Below are positions 49,069 through 61,983 of a DNA stretch of 64,000 bases, in pieces. Both the position numbers and the translations under genes were made by a program. The notes under the pieces were generated by a model. It was given only the letters and a program-made list of their open reading frames with translations. It was not told where the DNA came from and searched no databases. The stretch is from Nemopilema nomurai (Eukaryota; Cnidaria; Scyphozoa; Rhizostomeae; Rhizostomatidae), in the NCBI GenBank assembly GCA_003864495.1, contig ML133382.1, positions 414,727 through 478,726 of the forward strand. The letters are read 5' to 3'. Position 1 is the stretch's first letter. Every line of letters starts with the position of its first letter.

Positions 49069-52000
49069 ATGGCTGCGCGACGGTTGTTTGTGTTTTTTGG
49101 TTCCAGCAGACACACAAGGAATTTGAGGCCGCAAAACTTTCGCCAGTTTCACCTCAGAGGCTCTGTGAACGGATCCTCTCATCGTAACGTTGTTGCTTTC
49201 ATGAGTGGCTGTTTTGGAAGCTTGGCATTATTTGAGTTTTACAACTACTGGCAAGGCCAAGGGCGAGCGAGAACTTTGATATGCACTGCTGCATCAGAAG
49301 AAGAGGAAAAGGCAAATACGGAGACTCCAAAAGTGATGTCACGACGAGAACGGAGGTTTAATATGTTTGCATCATGTGAATACAACGGCGAAATTCTAAT
49401 GACAGCTCAAGATTTTTTGGAGTCATTAACCGAGAACGAGCCCAAATGTAAGTAGACGCAGCGAACAAGCTATATAAAAGCCGGTTTGTGTGCCTTATCA
49501 AAATAATTATTATAAGAACTTCGTTTATTTACTCTAAATATTATAATTGTACTCTAGATATTTTTCCCTTTGGAGCCCTTCAACCATGATATTAAGTTAA
49601 AGTGTTCTTTGTGATTCATTACCATGTAAGGTATTTCTCATGTATAACATTTTTAACATTCCAAACTAACCCAGGCACTTACCCATTTAAAGCTACTTGA
49701 CTGAAAGTTTTTAAGTGTTAATAGTTTTTGTATGATACTGAAACCAATGGAATTGTGGAAAAATGATTGCTTAAAACTTGATCATGATTAATCAGGAAAA
49801 GCATCCAGCTCTCCTTGCTGCATTCCCTATGAAACTCACGCCCTTGTCTGTTGGCCATAGGGGTAACAAATTCAGTTAGATGCTTCATTTTATGTATGAT
49901 TTTGTAGATCAATATGCCAAGAAAGGTTCTGTTGCTCAAAGAAGTTACTTTTGTTGTGTGCACTCTAGTCGCTATTGCCAGATTGTTCTATGTTAATATT
50001 CCCATTGTAGTAGTTTCAATATGCCTGATAGACTAGGCAATACATTGCCCAAATAAGGTCATTTCCAGGAGCTGTTGAGCTGAAATCTCTAATATACAGA
50101 AACATTGTGATTTGCAAATGCCTGTTTCTCAAGTTGTCCCAAACGTTTGTATATCAATGGAAACTTTTTATTTATGCTGAAATTGTTTTGGTGTGAGGAA
50201 ATTGCTCATGTTTGATTAATTTTTAGTTTCAAGAACAAGCAAATTAAAGTTGAATGATGAGGTATGTGCAGATATGAATAAAAAACATTTTCAAATCATT
50301 TCAACTCACCATTTGTAGTTAATTCCAACCTTTTTGCAATATGTTAATATATCAGCAATGGCAAAACGTGTTTGTTTATCAAACAAATATTGCTATAGAT
50401 AAAGTTAAATTGTTTCAATGGCACCCAGTACAGAAAGGAAAGCTATCTATTGATTATTATATAGACAGATACCTATCTGATGGTGCAAATGCATCAAGGG
50501 CAGTTGATGATAAAATTTAACTTCCATTGAGTCATGTTTCTTTTCTTTTTTAACTTCATTGTTGTACTACATTTTTGCTATGTGAATTTCTAAACATGTA
50601 GATGTGCTATGTTAACAATGAATTGTTATATCATATCATTCTTTTTTATGATAGGATCTTGAAAGGATAAAGAAAAAGACACCTGGAATAAATAACGGTT
50701 CCCATACATTCTTTAGGGATCTTCACCAGAATGGTATGGATATCAGTAAAAGTTTTTGGCTTCTGTGCATTTTTAACTGGAACTGTTTGTTAGGCTATCA
50801 ATATCTTAATTGGCAGTATATTGCTTTATGTTCATCATTAGAAACAAAAGGTATCATAAAGAGTGAAAAATTTACAGGTACACAGATCTTGTTAGGTCTA
50901 TATTTTCCTCAATACTGTGAAGATTTTGAGGCCCTTAATTTTGTCAGTTTTCCGTAGTGATGTAAGGATTCTATTTTATTTTAGGTGTCATCACATACTC
51001 TGAATACCTTTTCCTGGTAACTATCTTGACAAGTAGGTGCATCCTATCTATTCATGTATTTTCTAATACACAAATTTACCATGATTACAGTTAGTAACTC
51101 TGAACACCTTGCTGAAGTATTGCTGTATTCACCATACTTAAGTGATAAGCTGTCTCCAATGGTAGAAATCAATCAGTTATTGTGTTTCTTATTTTGTTAT
51201 TTTACATCAAACCAGCTGTATTTATTAACCATTCTGTTCTGGTTGTTCCTAGAATCTAGAACGGGTTTGAAAATTGCATTCAAGATGATAGATGTTGATG
51301 GAAACCTTCACATTAACAAAGAAGAGTTCCAAGGGGTAAGTTGGCAAATTTTTAAAATTTGGGTCAACTCTGGTTAACCAGGAATACACCAATATAAGCT
51401 ATAAATACACCAGGAATACACCAGCTTAAACAACTGTTTTCACAATGTTGTTTCATTTGTTACATGAATGCAGAGTTAAAGGCTAGAGCTCAAGTTGGCA
51501 GTATTGTTTAAGCAGAATTGCTGCCAAAAACATTATTCAGTCAATTAAGTCAATACATATGATCAATACATATAAGATAGGATTATTATACATATTTAGC
51601 ATAAACAAATATAAACAAAAGTATTTTTATTTTTTCTTTCAAGGTGTTTTATTTTATTAGCATTAGGCTTCATTTGAGTTAACTGGTGCACAATTCCTAT
51701 TTGATAAAAAAATGATAGAAGAAGCTGTTCAATTACTTCAGCACTAGTAGAATATCAAATCAAGGTTTTTGGTTTTGCTTTATGTTCATTGTATTTTGCC
51801 AATGGCAATATATTTGCAAAATAAAGTTTAGTTGTTATACTTTGGGGTTTATATGCATATACATATATTTATACTGGAAAATTCAAAGAAAATATTAACC
51901 TTTCAGGTGCAGCAAATGATAAACAAGTCTTCAGCTTCTGTAAGTATTTAATGAAGTCATCACTTTGATTTGTTGTTAATTAGATACTACACAATATATC

Positions 52001-55000
52001 GGTTCTCTGCTCTTTCAAAATTTGTTCATTTAATCAATCAATTTAGTCAAAGGAAACTCGAAATGGACAGGATTCTCTGGGACACACAACATTACTCATC
52101 CACTTGTTTGGGCGTGATGGCAAAAGAGAGCTTACTTTTGAACAGTTTTTCAAGTGAGTGTCAAATGTTCTATCACTAGGTTTGTTAGGCTATTTTCCTA
52201 CCAGTCTAATTATGACATGATAAGTATAACTTTCATGCCAAATGAAATGGCATTAAAATGTGAAGCTGTGACACATTAAAGACATCTGTTTGCCACCATC
52301 TCAAAAGAATTTCTTTAAACTGTATTGTAGCTGATTTTATTTGTTATGGAACTTGAACAATGTTTGGTTTCAGACCATCAGTCTGCTATCCTCACCCCTT
52401 ATTTTGTCAAAGGATGCATGTTACAGAGAGCTTTTAAGGGAAGGCACTGATTTAATAATTTCTTGCACCTAAGTGGAAAAATGGTTTTAAAGATATTATA
52501 ACAGGAAGATAAAAGCTTGTTTGCTGTTCGTTTTGTCTAAACGTCATGTTTTTATTTTATTGAAACGCATTTTAAAAAGGCTTTGAATTAGATAACTGTT
52601 AATCACCCCCCATAGATTTATGGACAATCTTCAATCAGAGGTCTTGGAACTGGAAGTATCCTTTTTATCACAAACTTGTGTAGTGTGAAAACTGCAGACA
52701 TGTGCGTTATTGGAAATGTGCGTTGTCTTTGATTTTGAATAACGTGTTTCTTGCTTACGCTATTCAGATTTTGTCATTTCAATCTCAATAAATCCCATTC
52801 GTATCTTAGTCCTCCCTGCTACACGGGTTAATTAAGTAGATGCTTCTAATTTTCTACACTGAAATTGATTATATCGTTTGAACCTCTTGACACGTTTGGC
52901 CATTTGAAAGGAGCCAATCACAGGGTATTCCTGTCCGTTACTGCGAAGAATCTCGCACATCATTGATATCAAAGATAGGCTTAAGAAGCCATTGTCTATC
53001 TAAGAATCCCGATTAGCTCTATTTCCCATGCCCTTGTGGGCCCTAGGCCTTGAAAGCTCTTTTTCTCTGTAGTGTATTATAAGTTGCTTAAGACACTTTG
53101 AGGCGCTCTCTCCCTAGCTTAGCTCACCCGAGCATCACGTATTGTTAACATTTTCTTTCTCCAATTTTGTGTTGAAAAATAAAAGCCAAAGAATCCGCGT
53201 TTCATTCTTCCTTCACTGTTTGTTAGTTTCATGAGTTTTCGAAGAGTATGAGAACGATATCGGAGCTGGACTTTGCACGAATTTTACTCCGAAACACTGT
53301 TCTGTCTGCGGATGAGCATAACGATTACCTGGAGCGGTTGCACAAGAGGATTCCAGAGCCACGGGTAAGGCGATCTAATCTCTTCTAAGGAGCATGCTTA
53401 TCCCTTTTGACTCATTCAATTTTCCTTGACAATAAACAATGGCTTCAGATTTGAGACCTTTGCAGAAACGAATCTTCGTTTACAGCTTTTCTGTTACTTC
53501 TAGAAGCATTGTTGATCTATCTCATCCCTTTAGTTCGTTAGTTCTTTATATACAGTAACTGAGTTCTTATTTGAAAAGACAGATTGCTTAACTTTTGCTA
53601 CTGTTTTTTGTTTTTTTAGGGAGTCACTTTGAAAGAGTTCAAGTCGTTTAACAGATTTCTGAACAACGTAGATGATTTTGTCGTGGCAATGAGAATGTTT
53701 AATATGATGCATGAGCCGATAGGACAAGGTAACGAAAAGCCTTTTGCTGATTGTAGTTGCCTGCCAAAAGGCCAAGAGCTGATTGATTAGAATGTAAAAT
53801 AAGATGGTTGGTCCTTTCTACTCTAGACGACTCTCGATACAATGAAATATGTCAAAATAACCTCATTCTTTATTCGAGAGGCTCTTCATTAATTCACAAA
53901 GCTGTTAATTCGAAATGAAAGTCAATTGGCATTCAAGCATTTGAAAACTATGATTTAAAATAAAAAAATCTAGATACTTTTAATATCATAAGTTTCTTTC
54001 ACAATGTTTTTGTGCAAAAGGCCTTTAGCTTGACCGAATATGTGAGTCATATTGGCTAAGAGTCGTCCAACCCCAATGTCGAATTCGGGCTGCCACACAT
54101 AAATCTGAATTGTTTGTCTTTTTGCAGAGGTTTTCATTCGTGCTATCAAAGTGTCTACTGGCGAAGACATCGACCCATACGTCATCAATGTTGTCTTTCA
54201 GCTCTTCGATATTGATGGTAACCTGCACTTTGTATTTGTCAACCTTGATTATTGATATGCAATCTTTTGAATAATGTTAGAAGTCGTGTAGACAGGACTG
54301 CATCTGGGCATCTCGTCATTAAAACGAGCTTCAGAAACTGCTTAGCTAAATGCAATCTTAATTACCAGAACGTGTTTCTGAAATTTTTAAATCTCTTTTG
54401 CTTAGTGGTATCAGTGTATCGTGAGCCAGGTCTCAATTTTTTTTCTGTATCCCATTTATCTACTGCCATCTTGCTGTTAATCATGAATTCTGTCCCTTCA
54501 TGATCACAAAAAGTTCTCAATTCCCTCCACCTGCTGATTTTGAACCGGGCTACCACCCCTTGGAGTTTCCCTCCTGGATATACTCTCGGACGAGTAGCAA
54601 TTGTTGGTTGAATAACGAATTTCGATGACCTTTCGCATTAGAAACTGCGAGAGCTTTTCGTTAACTGTGCTGACACAGTTGGTTTGACCTACGTTTTATC
54701 TTGGTTGACCTAGCAAAAGTTTTAAATTTCGAAGTTTTTGAATTAGCACTTTAAGATTTTGCAAAGAAGCTGGTTTCGTTAAGTTTATCATTTTACTTGA
54801 TATAAATTTTAGACTATTCTTCTCTTTTGCCTACCAAAAGCTCAGAGTGCATTTTTTCGAGAACATCCAGCTAAAATGGTATTCCCAGCCCCTAATTGGT
54901 GTGCAGAAACCGAACCCCCATGCCGTTCAGTCTATTTACTGTGTAAAAACATTGTACTTAGTTCTTTACATGCTTCAATATGAATAAAGCAGCATTTTTG

Positions 55001-55650
55001 CTCTATTAACTTTTACGTACTGTTGCCTTATGGACAACTGTTTACTGTATCTCATTGTTGAGCAATACAGTGTAGCTATTAATTAATACTGTAATGTTTT
55101 CAACTGTCTTAATAGACGTTTGATTTATCCAAATCCATAGGTGATGGAAAGCTTAGCGATGTTGAGTTTGTTGGAATCATGAAAGACAGGCTCAAAAGAG
55201 GCTTCGGGGTAAATAATTTTTTACTTGGTTCTTTAACAAGTATATGAAGTTTGAATATTTTGCATCGGTAAATCATAGTTGTTTATAAAGCTTTCTGCTA
55301 CAACTGGTCATAGGTTTATAAAGCATATCAAGATAGAATATATACAAGTTTTTTATAAAGCTATTTTTCTTCTTTTTGTGGTGGATTCATCAGTCTTCTT
55401 GTAAATGAAATAAAGATGCTACTAATTTTGGGAAAACACAATTTCTAAGTGATCGTTGACGAAAAATTGCCTTCTGATCCTTTTCTCTCTTTGTACATTA
55501 TCCCGTCAGACTTTCATTAAGTGCACTAAAGAAAACCCTTTTTCAATGGCTTGAAGTCGATTCATTTTATTTACTTTACAGAAATTTCCAAGTCCAGTCA
55601 AATGGGCTGGGTTTAAGCACTGCTTGCGCAAAGAGGTGAAGCAAGGATGA
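49069..55650 (+). CDS. MICU3: MICU3-like mitochondrial calcium uptake regulator (complete, 13 exons, 425 aa)
   Basis: Exons: 49069-49447, 50227-50261, 50655-50733, 50985-51032, 51253-51335, 51907-51939, 52047-52153, 52616-52655, 53227-53364, 53620-53728, 54128-54217, 55141-55208, 55582-55650 (TGA); 1278 nt, in frame. MICU proteins sit in the intermembrane space and gate the mitochondrial calcium uniporter. The Arg-rich presequence (MAARRLFVFFGSSRHTRNLR) is followed by a hydrophobic segment, then SRRERRFNMFASCEYNGEI as in MICU2/3. EF-hand 1 is DVDGNLHINKEE (194-205) and EF-hand 2 DIDGDGKLSDVE (378-389), both with acidic residues at positions 1, 3 and 12. TLLIHLFGRDGKRELTFEQF and FMDNLQSEVLELEF match MICU3 more closely than MICU1 or MICU2. 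The C-terminal FKHCLRKE keeps the Cys (417) that pairs MICU paralogues by disulfide. Human MICU3 is longer mainly at the N-terminus. Assignment to MICU3 over MICU2 rests on remembered similarity. Confidence 0.93.
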
Positions 55651-58600
55651 TTCTTTACTCCTTGACTGTTCGCTAGTTGTTGCAGATGTAAGTAGAATAT
55701 CACCGGCCATTTTCAAAATTCTCAAAAGCATTGTAAAAGCAGTTCTGAACTGTATGTATTTAGCAATTAGTTTTTCACCATTTATGTTTCACAATCAGGT
55801 TAATTGTGGGTCAATCAGGGGTTATTCATTGCTGGTGAATTGAAGAAATTACACGTTAGAAATATTTTAATGACACTGCATCTTATTTTATAATTTCTTG
55901 GTTGAGTTGTTACGAGAATAAGCGTTGGATTTTCGTCTATGCATTGGCAGTTTTCGTTTTAATGGGGTTAAATAATGTTTACAGACTGGTTTTTAAAAGA
56001 CAGTTATGTCAGCTTCCTTTGGTTTTTATCTACGCCCATGATTTGAAGTTTGCCGTCAGACTTCGACAGTTGACATCTGACTGTATTTCGTTATTCGCCT
56101 TTTCTCAACTCTTTCAGATATTCAGATCTATATATTGTTCATCGGGATTAAATAATTTTTAATTAAACTTAATAGTCTCTTCTGCCTTTCCATCATTTCT
56201 GTATATCATCAGCTTATGCTGCATGTTAAAAATCTGTGACTGGCAGCTTAAAGTTTCATGTACACATAATCTTCGTTCAGGAAATATGAAGTACACTTCT
56301 TTTGAACTGGTGATGGGTCGCATAAGATAATAATAATAATGCTGGTCATAAGCTAAGGAATTGTTTTGCTTGTGGCATTGCAGAGAAAAAAGTTTGTGAA
56401 TATTTACATGATCACCTCCCATAGCTACAATGCCGGATAAAATTGTTGAGACAAAATGCAATTTCTGCAATTTTCTACTTTCGCCCCTATAAATCCCCCC
56501 TCCCCCCATCGAATCAATGTTGGATTTGTAACTCTATCACTTCTTCTTCAAAATCATATATTCAACATTGAATTGCGGAAGGGGGGGATTAATTTTGAAA
56601 GGAAAGTTGAAATGTAAGATTTCCTTAAAAAGTCTCAAACATTTGTGTCCGGGATTGTAGATCCGTTCCTGTTCAGCTTCAGGGTATACAAAAGACTCCC
56701 TACAGAGATTGTATGTATGGACAGCTAAGTAATTAAAATGCCGACAAACTAATTGCATTGTTTTTTGTAATAACTAGCCAATAAGTAGGAATGCGGAACA
56801 CTTCTATTCCATTAGCTACATTGAATAGGCCCTGTAGTGTAATCAATCTGGCGTTAATCGCTCGGTCATAATGGCAAGTGCAACAATAATCATGTTAACT
56901 TTTTTAAGTTCTTTGTCTCATACCAATTGCTATAGAAGGGTCACCCCAAAGGTCATGTGGAGTTCAAGTTCACGAAGCTGCTTGATTCTTTTGGTAAAAT
57001 TCAAATGTAGAGATTTCTCACAAATCTGGTTTACTGATGATTTGCTGATTTGGTGAGTTTTAGAGATTTTTACGTATTAGAAACGGTGATCATTTAGAGG
57101 TGTAGAGTTGAAGCAAAGTGTTCAAACAATAGAGCTTCAAATAACGCCTGCTTTGAGGGTGTAACTGTATAACTCTTGCGGGCCAAGTCATCTAACCGAA
57201 CGTGCCCTTTCAACCCCCCTTTCATACTGGTGAACCTGTCTCTGACATTCGGTCAATGCAGAGCTGCTATTCAAGCGTTCAGTCGCCAAGACATCCAGCC
57301 AAAGATCAGCGCGACCACGACCACGCTTAAATCGGCTTGTTTAACTTCGATGCGCTTTGCTTCAAGGTCGTTAGTTGGAGGCTGTTTTGCAGTGAAATCC
57401 ACTCGGCGATTTGAAAGAACAATTTCAGAAAAATACCTGCATACAACCACAAAATCTGTACGTAAGGCTAAAAGACAGTTGCTATGGGATGTTGTAAACA
57501 CGATTATGGTTAGCCTCCTTTCTACTGGGCGGTTCATGACGCCAAAACCGCAGAGGAAACACTGGTCTGGTCACACCATCACCCTTTAAATTATGCAGAG
57601 GCATCCTGGCTATTTTTCGGACTCATGATGTTTCGGTGCCTTTTTGTTAGCTTGAGTTTATGCCTGCAAAACAAACAACAAACAAGGATAAAAATAGAAA
57701 CTAAGCTGCGAATTGGTGTGGCATCGTGAGGAACCGAAGGAATCATGCCAGCGTTTTTTCACCTCAATGTGCGATAATTTACATCAATGCTTGGTTATTC
57801 ACCTGTTGTTTTGGTATCTTTAGGCACCTACAATGCTTGCGAAAGATTTTGAAATATCCAACGAGTTTTGATCAATCTTCTATAATTCACGCCTAGAGTC
57901 AACCCGTGTATCGAAAACAATGCAGCATCATTGTATTGTACTGAAAAACTAAATGCTAAGTGTTTAGTTTTTTGGGGTAGAGAGGAAGCAGTCAATATCT
58001 GTCTGTTAAATGCAGAGGCTGCCTCTAAGGTGTAAACGAATGTGTACCACTTCTGCATAAATACTTTTGAAGGAATCAAATAGAATAGAAATGGTTTTCA
58101 AATTTTTCGCCTTCTATTTGACGATTAAAATGTTTCTAATATTGAAGAAAAACGTATCCTTCTGTAATTCTTATGAATGGCGACAAGTAACATTCCAATT
58201 TGAAAATAGATCCCTTCAAGTGAGTACTTCTTTAGGCTGCCCATACTGGACACCCATCTCTTTTTTATGGAGATAAAACCCCGCAATTAACTATCGCCAA
58301 AGTTAACTACTGAAATACCGATGTTAGATGTAGCCCCCAAGTAAAATGAAAGGCTGTCCTGGAGAAGAGAGGTAGCCTGTACTTGATGTAGTGCCCAAGC
58401 CTCTGTCTGACTGAAGGTCTTGAGCAATTAGCCACAGTGCCGCCTCTTAATCATTCGACATGATTGGGGAATGAAATTTTGTCATGAATTGAATAATGAG
58501 CCAATCAAATAAATCGCAAGAAGGCTCCGAACTAGTCGGTATCTGAAAGTTATCTTGATGAGATTTTCCTGAATCGCTAATTTGCCTTCCACTTCAGGCA

Positions 58601-61600
58601 TTACAATATGGCAGGTTTTATTCACCATTGAGCTTTATCATCTTCTGCCGCCAGTGCATGCATTAAAGTACGAGCTCCATCTGTTGTGGTCTGCGTTTGC
58701 GCCAACAAATAGCAGTCAGTTGTTAGGAGGAATAGCGATTCATTCCGCAGACGGGGGACTGGGGCTTTCCGAATTGTAGCGTGAGCTGTTGAAAACAGTG
58801 GCGGGGCGGTTGGCGCGTCACGAAACTCCCATTGACGCACGCCCTAATGAAACCGAGGCTGTGTATGGTCTGCGACTGTACATAATACCGAGACATACTG
58901 TTAAGCCATAGACTCCGTACAGCCCATGAAGTCAAGAGCCATTGAATGCTGTGAATTGCGTGGTCTCTTTCGGCATCGAAGATCTCACTCTCATTCTGAC
59001 CAAAAGTCTCCTCTAACGCCACATTCAACTTAGTGTGAATTGGCTCATACAAAAGACTAAAGCAAAACACTTAAGGCAACACCTAGCAAGGGTACCTTTT
59101 AACTTGAAAGCCGGTAAGGGGGTTCCCCACCATCGCGTTGCAGTGCCCCAATAGTTGACCAAAGATTGGCCTCTCGCAGGTGCCCCTTAGCTGCAAATTG
59201 TCTTCAAAGCATATTTGCTGTCAACTGCTGCCATGGCTCCTTATCGTTTCATTGCTGCCAGCAGTTGAACTCTTGTTACTCAAAATACTGAAGGCACCCT
59301 AATTTCGATTGTCATATGTTCAAATGTTTATCCTGCTTCTATGTAGTCTTTACAGCAAAGATCGAAGGACTGTTGAGCCTTGAAGGCCTTACATACTATG
59401 CATTCCACGCTGTTGCTGTTGCTTTTACCATTTGTCACATAACATTGCCAAATACTCCCCTATCGTTTGCTACTAGTGCGAGTTTGTTAAAAGAACCCCT
59501 GATTTCTAGAGCAATTAATCAGACATGATTGATGTTGACATTATGTTCGTTGAAATGCTGCCTTGTTTTCCTTTTTGGAAGCAAGTAAATTGATGAATAG
59601 CAATTGGTACCCGCTATTGTTATTTGCCAGCAGCTGATGTTTAATGTTATTTTACTCAAAAAGACAGAAAGCCTTATCCTTGCTAGTCATGTGGCATCGT
59701 CTTTCTGTCCGGTAGGCCATCTCACAGGAATCCCTTTGTGTTAAAAGTCCACCTCACGCGAGTCCTTTAATACATTTGTAGACAAGCTTTACCAGGGCCT
59801 AGGGTGTTTACTTTCAGCTAAAGCACTTAAAAATGGTTTACATGTCCATCTACAAAGGAAAATAGAGGCACATTGTTGAGGCTTTGTCGTCGTTATCCAC
59901 TTTGTTATGTCCATAAGTTGTAGTATAATGCTCATCAGACATGTCTCTTCTTGCACCGAGACCAATTCCAGTTCTTCCATAACCCTTTTGCTTCAGCCAT
60001 CACAAACTCACTCTGTTGCATTAATTATGCAGATTCCCGCGCATTCATCTCGGTGCATGCATCTGCCCCCGATAAATTTCGGATGCTAATTTCTGGCCAC
60101 CGGCAAGCTCCATAGGTCAAGGAAACACGAAACTAATGACACACTGGACACAAAGTTTTGTAGCGATCTGGCTGCACGGTATCTGACTCGCGACAAGGAA
60201 GTAACATTCAGGTAAAAGCTTTAGCTTGCTTTCTAACTGAAATTATGCAGCTTTCTCTGTAAAACAGGTGTATTTTTCGATCATCGTTCAACTTTGTAAA
60301 GCAGCGTAAATGCCTTGGGAAGTGTAAATCCCAGTCATCTCTAGCAAGTTCCTTTCGCCTAGACACGAAGTTCTCACAGACTTCACTAAATCCCAGAATC
60401 CAAAAATTTGTCCATGTTCTTGAAGCTAACCACGCATTGACCTGCCTTCGATTTGACAGTCTCAATCTTCGAAATTTGCACAGTCGAAATATAATTTGGT
60501 TTAATTACTTTATCATTAGCCCACAGTACGTGTAGCCAAAGTTGAATTATTGCAAGACGAAACAGCTTTAGATCTCCTTTAGCCTGCTCAGCTGCCGTGG
60601 AATTCCGCTCGGGGCCGGTTCTTCTGTTCAACTGCTGAAGATCTGTGCAGAAAGCGCGTGGCCAAATTGCTCGATTCGACTGTGTGGCTTCGAATGTTGC
60701 ACGGCTAATAAGAATTCTAGGAGACTTTTTAGCACGTCATATTGCATCTTTAGAGATGTCTATTTTTCCTGTATGCAAGACTTTCAACGTTAAACTCCCT
60801 TTCTTGGTTAGATACGTCAGGGTCATTTGTTTTTCCTCTCCTCACATTTTTGGTAGACATATCTTGGGCTTGCATTTTCTCTTAAGACACGAAAGTACAC
60901 TTCCTGCAGGCAAAGATCTCTAGAATGATCCGGGGATTTGCAATCCACATGCAATACTTTGCTTTGTCAGTGATCAGAGTCTGCCCTCCAACTCTGCACC
61001 TGTTGTGACGAAATTGATCTCGCAATAAAGTCTCTCTGCTCTATATTCGCTCAAGTCTATTTGATTTTTCCAGCCGCTACCTTGTGAGGATCGCGTCTTC
61101 TGCTCTACATCACACGAGACGCTCTTTAATGTTTCCTGAAGCATTTGAAAAGATTTCAACCTTAACACTAGCAAAAAACATGTCATTCTTTCGTGTTATA
61201 CACTAGTTCATTGCAGCTTTTCTGTTTTTCGGGGAACTAGAGCGCTGCATTCATTCGTTTCATATCCTGGGAATTTCCACGTTTCACTGTTCTATACTTC
61301 CTTATCATTGATTAAAATTTTATCAAGTTAAGACACTCATTTTACAATGCTGATAGAAGAGGACAATGTTTTCATCCAACTCACGAACTTAATCCTATGA
61401 TAACCATAACGTTTTATTTTGCGTTTCTTTTCACTTGCAGATATCTATTTGTCTGGAGAGATTTTGGACTTTCAAAGTGGATTTGTTAGTCTCTTTGGAA
61501 AACGCCAAAAGCTGATTTCTTCTCGGAAATGAAAGATAATCGATGGTGCTGGCTGGTCATCTTTAAGAAAAGCTGATTAGTATGCCGCCCTATATTTGCA

Positions 61601-61983
61601 ATTTGTCATACAGACTAACGCTACCATTGCCCATCTGAAAGAAAATAAGCAAGCCAGAGCAACTGTTAACTGTTCTACCCGCAACTGATTGTTTTATATT
61701 GAATAAAATCCAATAACTGGGCGTTGCTAAATAGTCCACGAGCAAGTTGCCCATCCCCTTCAAGTGAAGGAGTGTGGAAATGGCAATAAGTCTCCTTCCT
61801 AGGAGGCTACAAAGCTATTGACGTCATTATACGAGAGCTGATCTACGCCAGAGTCAGGCGATTAATTCAACGTCATATTTGAACGAGAGATCACCTATGT
61901 TTTACTGGAAATCTTTGAAAGCTTTGAAGAGTAGTGATGCACAAGTTACCGGTCTGTAAGTAAATATACTTTTAACGACCAAA
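55651..61983. other. Gene-poor stretch of 6.3 kb; no supported gene
   Basis: Contains the MICU3-like 3' region and the upstream region of the last gene. Several 80-140-codon frames exist on both strands (around 57.2-57.6, 58.7-59.1 and 60.2-60.6 kb), but none has a recognisable domain, consistent splice sites or a matching neighbour exon. An acceptor-like TCACTTGCAG at 61431-61440 and a GTAAGT donor-like site at about 61957 could bound 5' untranslated exons of the last gene. Confidence 0.4.

Noticed and set aside
57176..57589. Plus-strand 137-codon frame and an antisense 88-codon frame with a hydrophobic VVVVALIFGWMSW stretch resembling a GPCR TM6
   Set aside because: The hydrophobic piece follows a charged segment as in receptor loop 3, but no TM5, TM7 or NPxxY-like segment is found on either side and the frame stops at once. 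Too weak to call a receptor relic.
58723..59070. Minus-strand 115-codon frame
   Set aside because: No family resemblance, no splice-compatible neighbours, and overlapping frames of similar length on both strands.
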